Source: Thermodesulfobacteriota bacterium
Lineage (GTDB): Bacteria; Desulfobacterota; Desulfomonilia; Desulfomonilales; Desulfomonilaceae
Direction: 5' to 3'
Length of the DNA stretch: 6,096 nt
NCBI GenBank assembly: GCA_030837305.1
Contig: JAUPKT010000360.1
Span: 1 to 6,096 of the forward strand
Shown piece after piece: positions 1 to 4,363 of this stretch. The notes beneath the pieces were generated by a model. That model had not been told where the DNA came from and did no database searches. It saw only the letters and a list, made by a program, of their open reading frames with translations. Each line of letters opens with the position of its first letter. Within the stretch, counting starts at the first letter, position 1. The translations under genes and the position numbers were made by a program.

Positions 1-31
1 GATTCCTGGATGCCGGATCCAGTCCGGCATG
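1..31. repeat. Dispersed repeat hairpin, cut by the window edge
   Basis: A perfect 8-bp inverted repeat, atgccgga at 10-17 and tccggcat at 23-30, encloses a 5-base loop, and the flanks read gattcctgg and gacaaag. From memory, elements of the form 'ggattcctggatgccgga...tccggcatgac' occur in many copies in intergenic DNA of various Proteobacteria. This copy probably continues to the left of the window. There is no T-run directly after it, so a terminator role is not supported. Only one copy is visible here, so its repetitive nature rests on recall. Confidence 0.5.
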
Positions 32-392
32 ACAAAGCAAGGGCCAGTGCCGATTTCTCTCAGTCATGGTGCCCTCGTCGTAAACGAGTTCGTTCAAGGT
101 ATCCTCTCTTCGATTTCGGTCTCATTCCGACAGAACTATAGAGAAGCACTCGATGCGGTCGAGCCTCTTGCCGCCAAAACCATATTGTCAAGAGTTGTGG
201 CATAACGCCACACCGCTGTCGTTTTTCTCAACACTGTATCAAAGATTAATAAATTCAATAAAGTATCATCCACTTCGGTTGAATGTGCTTCCTCAGTGGT
301 GTGTTCTCCCACAAGTCCCGGTGCACAACATTCTTCTCTCCCTGACAATTAAAACCAAGCGATATCAAGCAGGTGAGAGCAATCAACCAACA
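32..392. other. Non-coding upstream region, no supported gene
   Basis: I find no credible gene between the left-edge repeat and the sigma-54 promoter. The open frames here lack a good ribosome binding site, have low-complexity or atypical composition and resemble no family. The stretch contains short dyads, including aacga-gt-tcgtt at 83-94 and tgtggc-ataac-gccaca at 196-212, and an AT-rich segment around 246-270. An activator binding site for the downstream sigma-54 promoter would be expected in such a region. Confidence 0.5.
196..212. promoter_or_regulatory. Dyad tgtggc-N5-gccaca, possible enhancer-binding site
   Basis: Two perfect 6-base arms (196-201 and 207-212) flank 5 bases. The dyad lies about 195-210 bases upstream of the -12 GC of the sigma-54 promoter at 393-408, at the far end of the distance usual for sigma-54 enhancer-binding-protein sites. 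Only one copy is seen, whereas such activators usually bind paired sites, so the role is speculative. Confidence 0.25.
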
Positions 393-408
393 TGGCACGG
401 TACATGCT
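393..408 (+). promoter_or_regulatory. Sigma-54 (RpoN) promoter, -24/-12 type
   Basis: The sequence tggcacggtacatgct matches the sigma-54 consensus (YTGGCACGRNNNTTGCW) at every defined position from TGGCACGR onward except one T in the -12 box. It has the obligatory GG (394-395), exactly 10 bases, then GC (406-407). Only the leading Y, an A here, is a second mismatch. Transcription should start near 419, giving a leader of about 87 nt before the 68-residue Cys4 gene at 506. It implies that the operon needs an ATP-dependent enhancer-binding activator and is switched on by a specific signal. Confidence 0.75.
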
Positions 409-492
409 TACCCATTTGGGCAAGAGAGACGAAAAGAGGGAACGAGAAAGTCCCACGAATCAAAGGAAGACATCGCTTACGATAAACCATAC

Positions 493-499
493 AAGGAGG
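493..499 (+). promoter_or_regulatory. Ribosome binding site fixing the start at 506
   Basis: Aaggagg lies 6 bases before the ATG at 506. This near-perfect Shine-Dalgarno decides the start in favour of 506 over the in-frame ATG at 392, which has no such site and lies upstream of the expected sigma-54 transcript start. Confidence 0.85.
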
Positions 500-505
500 C
501 CCGTC

Positions 506-712
506 ATGGAAAGCAGAGAAACTTGGAGAGTTGTCGAACTCACATCGAGACAAGGCAAGTGTAGGCATGCCGTTACCGGACATGCACCGGCGGGAAAATT
601 GTGCGCTTATTCCTACGAATGTGCAAGATGCCCCTACGACCAAATGCTCGAAGACTTGGACCAAGTGGCTATCATCGCGCCTCAGCCTGTAAGGGCATCG
701 CTCGCAGCGTGA
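506..712 (+). CDS. Cys4-motif mini-protein (68 aa), stand-alone copy of the unit in the next gene
   Basis: This short soluble protein has no signal peptide or membrane segment. Its core is one four-cysteine unit, C-x13-C-x5-C-x2-C, followed by PYDQMLED, at about residues 19-50. Over 32 residues, 25 are identical to the second Cys4 unit of the downstream protein (its residues 76-107). The cysteine spacing suggests a metal-binding site (zinc or an iron-sulfur cluster), but this is inference because no ligand can be read from the sequence. The gene has a near-perfect ribosome binding site at 493-499, is the first gene behind the sigma-54 promoter, and is followed after 79 bases by its larger relative in the same direction. 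It probably arose by partial duplication of that gene. Function is unknown; it could be a partner, a competitor or a metal carrier for the larger protein. Confidence 0.8.
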   Translation: MESRETWRVVELTSRQGKCRHAVTGHAPAGKLCAYSYECARCPYDQMLEDLDQVAIIAPQPVRASLAA

Positions 713-778
713 ACACGATCATCGAACCCAAATCATTATAGCAAAAAGAGCGAATTCTCTTCACACGAAACACAATAC

Positions 779-785
779 AAAGGAG
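779..785 (+). promoter_or_regulatory. Ribosome binding site for the gene at 792
   Basis: Aaaggag ends 6 bases before the ATG at 792 and supports this start. The 79-base gap to the preceding gene shows no clear promoter or terminator, so co-transcription from the sigma-54 promoter is likely. Confidence 0.8.
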
Positions 786-791
786 ACGAAC

Positions 792-1688
792 ATGGCAACT
801 GCGGATAAACCAAGAGGCGGTCCAACCACCTTCAACTTCTCGGACAGAGAATGTGTTTGGATGAAAGCCAAGATAGTGCCGGTCAAATATTGCGACAATG
901 CCTTCGACTGCACCAAGTGTGCATTCGACAAGGCAATGGGAAAGAAACTCGCCAAAGAAGAAACCGATGAGAAATGGCAGTCCGTGATGTTCCGCAAGGG
1001 CAGCCATGATTTGCGATGCCGTCACGCTCTTACTGGAGGAGCTCCGGCTTACAAGAAGTGCGCAAACGCCTATGACTGCGCCAGGTGTCCATACGATCAA
1101 ATGCTGGAAGACACTTTGGAAGCAGACCATACCATGTTTGGCCCGCCCCAGTACATGAACGCCCATGGTTTCCGGGTTCCCAGGGATTACTACATCCATA
1201 GGAATCATGGCTGGGCGAGGATCGAATATGGGGGACGAGTACGGATAGGGCTCGACGATTTCGGGAATCGTCTTGTGGGAAAGGCTGACAAATTCAGACT
1301 TCCTTCACTAGGGACCCGGTTCACGTTTGCAGAGGAATCATTCATCATGTCCCGAGAAAGTCACGAGGTCGGCGTCAAGGCACCCTTAACGGGAGTAGTA
1401 ACGGCTGTGAACCAGAAACTCCTGGACAGCCCGGTGACCACCAATCGAGACCCGTACTGCTCAGGATGGGTGATGCTCATCGACCCCTTTGAGCTGAGAT
1501 CCGAGCTGAAGGAACTCACTTTTGGGATCGAAAGTGTGAAGTTTATCGAATCCGAAGGAGAGCGTCTTCTTTCCCTCATAGCAGACGATCCCGCCGCAGC
1601 GGCGGCCACAGGTGGTGAGCCAATCCCGGATGTGTATGGGTCGTTCAAAGATCTGGGTTGGGACAATCTGGTCAAAGGCTTTTTATGA
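792..1688 (+). CDS. Two Cys4 units fused to a GcvH-like domain lacking the lipoyl lysine (298 aa)
   Basis: Cytoplasmic protein with three parts. Unit A (residues 21-49) is C-x12-C-x5-C-x2-C with C21, C34, C40, C43 and then AFDKAM. Unit B (76-107) is C-x13-C-x5-C-x2-C with C76, C90, C96, C99 and then PYDQMLED. Residues about 126-245 follow the glycine cleavage H-protein fold: HRNHGWARIE, RIGLDDFGNRLVG, KAPLTGVVTAVN and the DPYCSGWVMLI strand. In true H proteins a lysine about 10 residues before the SPVSG-like turn carries lipoate. The aligned region here reads IMSRESHEVGVKAPLTG, with Ser188 (or its neighbours) at that position, so lipoylation in the usual way is unlikely. After an Ala-rich linker (about 268-272) the tail ends in YGSFKDLGWDNLVKGFL. 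From memory, similar GcvH-like proteins with CxxC-type N-termini occur in Desulfobacterota and Geobacter, and none that I know has an established function. It should not be annotated as glycine cleavage GcvH. Confidence 0.85.
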   Translation: MATADKPRGGPTTFNFSDRECVWMKAKIVPVKYCDNAFDCTKCAFDKAMGKKLAKEETDEKWQSVMFRKGSHDLRCRHALTGGAPAYKKCANAYDCARCPYDQMLEDTLEADHTMFGPPQYMNAHGFRVPRDYYIHRNHGWARIEYGGRVRIGLDDFGNRLVGKADKFRLPSLGTRFTFAEESFIMSRESHEVGVKAPLTGVVTAVNQKLLDSPVTTNRDPYCSGWVMLIDPFELRSELKELTFGIESVKFIESEGERLLSLIADDPAAAAATGGEPIPDVYGSFKDLGWDNLVKGFL

Positions 1689-1738
1689 TACGGCAACAAA
1701 AACAATGTCTTGAACCAGCCGGAGACCCCTTCCCTCAA

Positions 1739-1774
1739 CTCGCAATGACGTGCCCAATGGCTCGTCATTGCGAG
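1739..1774. repeat. Intergenic inverted repeat (cgtcattgcgag type)
   Basis: Perfect 12-base arms, ctcgcaatgacg (1739-1750) and cgtcattgcgag (1763-1774), enclose a 12-base loop. The motif 'cgtcattgcgag' is, from memory, the core of a common dispersed intergenic element in many bacterial genomes. It lies 50 bases after the GcvH-like gene and could form a stable hairpin limiting read-through, but no U-run follows, so I call it a repeat rather than a terminator. Confidence 0.6.
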
Positions 1775-1824
1775 CACCGTCTCAGTAATGCTTTGTCTTT
1801 ACTTGGCATGTTATAAACCCGTTG

Positions 1825-1853
1825 TTGTCATTCCCTGGCTAATCTGATATAAT
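1825..1853 (+). promoter_or_regulatory. Sigma-70 promoter of the C39-like gene
   Basis: A -35 box ttgtca (1825-1830, 5 of 6 matches), a 17-base spacer and a perfect -10 box tataat (1848-1853). Transcription should start near 1860, leaving a leader of about 33 bases before the ATG at 1893. This makes the gene independent of the upstream sigma-54 operon. Confidence 0.8.
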
Positions 1854-1892
1854 AGGCATAAATATTCAGTATCATGGCCGGGGAATGGATAT

Positions 1893-2597
1893 ATGACGGG
1901 CCAATTTTTTGTTCGGCTGGCCAGATGGGCAGCCTTGGTAGGATGTGGATTGTTTCTTGGTTTGGGAGTGGCTGGATCTCAAGTCCAAGCCAATTTCAGG
2001 ATCGGCGAAGACTCTTTTTCCATCTCCAATGCTCCCGGATATTGTTTTGCCATGGTTGCATTTTCACGGTGGTATTATTTGAGTAAGGAAAGTGCGCCGC
2101 CTCTCCGCAAAGTAGTCTCACCCATTGCTCAGCAGCGCATTGCAAGGGAACTCCAGGAATTCTATAGTCGCAACTTGATTAAGATACAGGCAGACTACTG
2201 TAATTTGAACCATTCCAAGCCGTCGGAGTCTTTTAGACGATTCTTGCTCGGCTTATTGGGTGGGGATCCTCAGATTGTGCTTCTGATGAATAAGGGATCG
2301 CAAGGTGCTGTTCTCCATGCGGTGCTTGCCTACGAGTGGGTACCGGAAAGAAATTCTCTTAAGATCTACGACCCGAATTATACCAAGGAGGAGCGATTCC
2401 TCGATTTGGACAGGAAATTGTACACCTCTCTCGACATTTCGTACAATTCGATTTGTTTCCCCGAAGTACTCAACGACCATCCTGGCCTGGTAAACCACAT
2501 GCAGCGTTTATATGTGCGATACGTTGCCAAGAGGGAAGACCAAAGGCTTGCAGGACCGATATTTCGGCCCGCCATACGCCAATCTCAGTCTAATTGA
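1893..2597 (+). CDS. Secreted C39-like (papain-fold) cysteine peptidase family protein
   Basis: A 234-residue exported protein. Residues 1-33 form a Sec signal: basic start (R8, R11), hydrophobic core 13-28, and probable cleavage after VQA33. The mature part resembles the C39-like papain-fold family: NAPGYCFAMVAFS holds the putative nucleophile C51, GAVLHAVLAYEW holds H142, and LKIYDPNY holds D160, giving a Cys-His-Asp/Asn triad in the usual order and spacing. Family members are peptidases or related thiol hydrolases in the periplasm or outside the cell; no substrate can be inferred. LVGC at 15-18 looks like a lipobox, but the hydrophobic stretch continues past the Cys, so a lipoprotein is less likely. 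The start at 1893 fits the promoter at 1825-1853; the ribosome site (gggga near 1880-1884) is weak. No secretion or bacteriocin genes are adjacent. Confidence 0.75.
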   Translation: MTGQFFVRLARWAALVGCGLFLGLGVAGSQVQANFRIGEDSFSISNAPGYCFAMVAFSRWYYLSKESAPPLRKVVSPIAQQRIARELQEFYSRNLIKIQADYCNLNHSKPSESFRRFLLGLLGGDPQIVLLMNKGSQGAVLHAVLAYEWVPERNSLKIYDPNYTKEERFLDLDRKLYTSLDISYNSICFPEVLNDHPGLVNHMQRLYVRYVAKREDQRLAGPIFRPAIRQSQSN

Positions 2598-2633
2598 CCA
2601 ACGCGCCCCCCATATTCACGGTCGATGAGTTAA

Positions 2634-2668
2634 CCTTCCGGTTCGTCGGTACATCTAAAACCCGAAGG
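2634..2668. terminator. Possible hairpin between convergent genes
   Basis: The arms ccttccggtt (2634-2643) and aacccgaagg (2659-2668) pair with a single mismatch across a 15-base loop, overlapping the stop codon of the minus-strand barrel gene. The position between two convergent genes suits a shared terminator, but there is no U-run on either strand, so the assignment is weak. Confidence 0.25.
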
Positions 2669-3473
2669 AAACTCCCCCCGAGAGACCGATTACGCTGAGA
2701 GACCACTCATTATTGAGAGGTTGGTTGTCCTCCGTCCAATTACACAGTCTCGACGTGATGCCGAGAGTGAGCATGACGTCCGGGTGAACCTCCCAACCGC
2801 CGGTGATGGTAAGCAAGGTGAGAAAACCCCGCGTGATCAGATGGATGCCTTCAAGTTCAACAGCCAAATCCAGGCCAAGGGGAAAAAAATGGCGCGCTTC
2901 CAAACCGATGACTGGAAATGTTCCATCGAGTCTCCGAGTATTGGAGTATAACATCTCATCTTTGGTCTCACCGTTAATCGTGGCAACAAGCCGCACATGA
3001 TGAATTCCTATTCTTGGGGCGAGAAACGACGAGGCTATTTCATACAGCTTGTAACCGTAGGCAAGTCTAAACCAACTCACGTCCAGTTTCGTTTCCAGCG
3101 ATGTATCCTCCGAATATGATCGATTCTGGAAGACGAACGGAGCCTGAATTCTTTTCAGGCCGCTGGGTGACAGGTTCAGAAAATCTGCCTGAACGAGGTG
3201 ATTCCTCAGAATATTTCCCCTGAGGAAGACGAGCACGGACTCCGTTTGATCGATGCCCAGGTTTGAAGTATCAACCCGTGAGCCGGAGCCGGGACGGCCG
3301 CCTGCGGGAATCACCATGTCTCCATGAAGCCAAACGTAGCCCCACTCCATGCCGAAAAGGAATCGCGAATCAGGAATCAGAGTAAATTTGTCATCCGCAT
3401 TGGATGGGGCAAATGTCCAGAGGGAGAACGCGGTTGCCAGGATACAGCAAACGAGAATTTTTCGCAGCTTCAT
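2655..3473 (-). CDS. Predicted outer-membrane beta-barrel protein (272 aa)
   Basis: The N-terminus MKLRK followed by a hydrophobic core and APSNA (about 1-26) is a Sec signal peptide with cleavage after SNA. The mature part shows no long hydrophobic helix but repeated alternating polar/apolar strands rich in Gly and aromatic residues (for example 38-50, 131-145, 152-165, 186-212 and 216-242). It ends in GGVSFGF, a terminal phenylalanine typical of the BAM-recognised last strand of outer-membrane barrels. Its size suits an 8- to 12-strand barrel. The segment GSGSRVDTSNLGID (63-75) resembles loops of small uncharacterised outer-membrane proteins. A ribosome site, gagagg on the minus strand (complement of 3482-3487), ends 8 bases before the ATG. 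Two cysteines (C9, C10) lie in the signal and one (C244) in the mature part. The family and any ligand are not recognised. Confidence 0.75.
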   Translation of the reverse strand: MKLRKILVCCILATAFSLWTFAPSNADDKFTLIPDSRFLFGMEWGYVWLHGDMVIPAGGRPGSGSRVDTSNLGIDQTESVLVFLRGNILRNHLVQADFLNLSPSGLKRIQAPFVFQNRSYSEDTSLETKLDVSWFRLAYGYKLYEIASSFLAPRIGIHHVRLVATINGETKDEMLYSNTRRLDGTFPVIGLEARHFFPLGLDLAVELEGIHLITRGFLTLLTITGGWEVHPDVMLTLGITSRLCNWTEDNQPLNNEWSLSVIGLSGGVSFGF

Positions 3474-3497
3474 ACCGTGTACCTCTCACGGAGAAAA

Positions 3498-3518
3498 CCA
3501 TCCCGTAGGTCGGGACGG
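3498..3518. promoter_or_regulatory. Palindrome at the barrel gene's transcription start
   Basis: An imperfect 8-bp inverted repeat (3498-3505 and 3511-3518, one mismatch, with tcccg/cggga as its core) surrounds taggt. It directly follows the -10 box of the minus-strand promoter at 3519-3547, covering the expected start near 3512. It could be a repressor operator or a hairpin at the 5' end of the mRNA. Confidence 0.35.
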
Positions 3519-3547
3519 TTTATATAACTTTCCCCCGTGATCGGCAA
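3519..3547 (-). promoter_or_regulatory. Sigma-70 promoter of the beta-barrel gene
   Basis: Read on the minus strand: ttgccg (complement of 3542-3547, 4 of 6 matches), a 17-base spacer, then tataaa (complement of 3519-3524, 5 of 6 matches). The predicted start near 3512 leaves a leader of about 38 bases. Confidence 0.55.
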
Positions 3548-3629
3548 CAAAGAAATAGATGTGTTTATGCAGAGTCTGTCGTTGGTGGAATGCTGACTTG
3601 ACCGAGGTGTGGCTTAGGCCGGAGTAAGA

Positions 3630-3818
3630 TCAGGCAGCAACAACGTCATCTTCAATGGGCCAGCGGTTCTGATTCAACCATCGCACAAGGGACGCGTCGA
3701 TGGCATCTTCAAAAACTTCACAGCGCGCCGCTATCTCCTTGAATGAAAGACCCTGCTTGAGCATGTTGTGAATGTTTTCCGGGGTCATACGGACTCTGGA
3801 GCCTTCCATCAGTAGCAT
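3630..3818 (-). CDS. Small helix-turn-helix-like protein (62 aa)
   Basis: A short soluble protein of unknown family. Residues 12-50 (MTPENIHNMLKQGLSFKEIA and onward) read as a compact helical DNA-binding motif: helix about 13-21, turn at QGLS, helix 25-33 (FKEIAARCE) and a recognition-like helix about 36-49. The LSFKEIAARC pattern is typical of helix-turn-helix modules in small regulators and sigma-4-like domains. It ends with an acidic tail (IEDDVVAA). The start is fixed by taggag on the minus strand, with aggag (complement of 3825-3829) 6 bases before the ATG. The stop codon of a possible small upstream ORF falls on this ribosome site. It could be a small transcription regulator or a resolvase/transposase remnant; its brevity and well-formed start favour an intact small gene. 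Confidence 0.65.
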   Translation of the reverse strand: MLLMEGSRVRMTPENIHNMLKQGLSFKEIAARCEVFEDAIDASLVRWLNQNRWPIEDDVVAA

Positions 3819-3827
3819 AACTCACTC

Positions 3828-4049
3828 CTAATTGAGATAATGTTTATTAAGTTCTCTTGCGACGGGTAAGGTTCCCAAAAATTTTTTCTCACACGAGACC
3901 ACTTTACCAAATTCGTCTTGTTGACCGCGAAGGCGTGCGGCCGCGCGTCCTTGCATTATTCGCTTCTCACTTACCGGCTGATCAGTGTGAGAAATCGAAT
4001 TTCCACCGCAGATCAGGACGCTCTTGTTAACGCCAACGGATAAACGCAC
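3828..4049 (-). CDS. Doubtful small ORF upstream of the HTH gene
   Basis: An open frame of 73 codons with a GTG start and no Shine-Dalgarno, or 42 residues from an internal ATG (complement of 3954-3956). It has no recognisable domain; the second half is basic (GRAAARLRGQQDEF). Two points keep it in view: its TAG stop lies within the ribosome binding site of the 62-residue gene, an arrangement seen in translational coupling, and a promoter candidate (4078-4106) lies just upstream with a start near 4071. It may simply be the untranslated leader of the HTH gene. Confidence 0.2.
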   Translation of the reverse strand: MRLSVGVNKSVLICGGNSISHTDQPVSEKRIMQGRAAARLRGQQDEFGKVVSCEKKFLGTLPVARELNKHYLN

Positions 4050-4077
4050 AGTTCAGACGATCGAAGTTGAACCTTTT

Positions 4078-4106
4078 TTATTACTTTTATGAGCGCATTG
4101 TGTCAA
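4078..4106 (-). promoter_or_regulatory. Possible promoter for the small HTH gene
   Basis: On the minus strand a perfect ttgaca (complement of 4101-4106) is followed after 17 bases by taataa (complement of 4078-4083), a poor -10 box. If used, it would give a start near 4071 and a leader of about 250 bases before the 62-residue gene, or about 22 bases before the doubtful ORF starting at 4049. Confidence 0.4.
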
Positions 4107-4224
4107 CTAGAAATTTTAGGTAGGTCAAACCTGTAGGAATGGGGAGCGCTGATCCAAGTCTTATGAGGGTTTTGGACGTCTCGATTTTTTTAGCCGCCCG
4201 CGATTGGGGAATTTCGGGAAGTTC
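4107..4224. other. Intergenic stretch with no supported element
   Basis: Between the two oppositely directed promoter candidates I see no gene, repeat or clear terminator. A run of seven T on the plus strand (about 4185-4191) has no stem before it. The 3' end of the radical SAM transcript probably lies here or in the adjoining 4260-4363 segment. Confidence 0.4.
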
Positions 4225-4253
4225 TTGACACGATCTGTCGTACACGCTATGAT
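4225..4253 (+). promoter_or_regulatory. Strong sigma-70 promoter without a downstream plus-strand gene
   Basis: A perfect -35 box ttgaca (4225-4230), a 17-base spacer and tatgat (4248-4253): 11 of 12 consensus matches with ideal spacing. The spacer contains a small dyad, acga-tctg-tcgt (4230-4241). Transcription should start near 4260. No plausible plus-strand coding region follows, and the DNA beyond 4364 is the antisense of the radical SAM gene, so the natural product is a non-coding RNA. Confidence 0.65.
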
Positions 4254-4259
4254 GACAGG

Positions 4260-4346
4260 GCTAGCCTTGCAATCGCCCGGCGGAACTACCGTATCCTCCT
4301 TGCTGGGAGCCATACCCTTTTTGTCTGGTCCGTCGGGCTTCTTTTT
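4260..4346 (+). ncRNA. Candidate small RNA (about 87 nt) with terminator-like closing stem
   Basis: Downstream of the promoter at 4225-4253, gcccggcgga (4275-4284) pairs over all 10 positions with tccgtcgggc (4329-4338), counting one G-U pair. The stem is followed by ttcttttt (4339-4346), a U-rich tail as in Rho-independent termination. Inside lies a second hairpin: gtat (4291-4294) with atac (4312-4315) and ctcc (4296-4299) with ggag (4306-4309) around loop ttgctg. The single wobble is G-U only if the plus strand is the RNA; on the minus strand it becomes C-A, and the minus strand has no U-tail. No known RNA family is recognised. The segment ends about 18 bases short of the radical SAM stop codon, so it may influence that mRNA's 3' end if termination is incomplete. 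Confidence 0.45.
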
Positions 4347-4363
4347 GCACCAACACCAGTTTC

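Noticed and set aside
153..485. Plus-strand open frame of 110 codons upstream of the sigma-54 promoter
   Set aside because: No ribosome binding site, unnatural composition and no family resemblance; it also overlaps the promoter and leader of the Cys4 operon.
392..505. In-frame upstream ATG extending the Cys4 mini-protein by 38 residues
   Set aside because: The ATG lies inside the sigma-54 promoter, before the expected transcript start, and the Shine-Dalgarno at 493-499 points to 506.
746..761. Small hairpin aagag-N6-ctctt between the two Cys4 genes
   Set aside because: A 5-bp AT-rich stem is expected by chance, and no U-run or regulatory context supports it.
672..1208. Long minus-strand frame opposite the Cys4/GcvH-like gene
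   Set aside because: Shadow of the plus-strand gene, whose motifs and ribosome binding site are convincing.
1938..1949. Lipobox LVGC in the C39-like protein's signal
   Set aside because: Hydrophobic residues continue for ten positions after the Cys and a normal signal peptidase I site (VQA) follows.
1874..2086. Open frame starting at the ATG at 1874, overlapping the C39-like gene
   Set aside because: It is in another frame from the signal peptide and triad residues of the C39-like protein and has no domain of its own.
4051..4083. Plus-strand terminator: gttca...tgaac dyad followed by a T-rich run
   Set aside because: The stem is only 5 AT-rich pairs with a 12-base loop, and no plus-strand gene precedes it.
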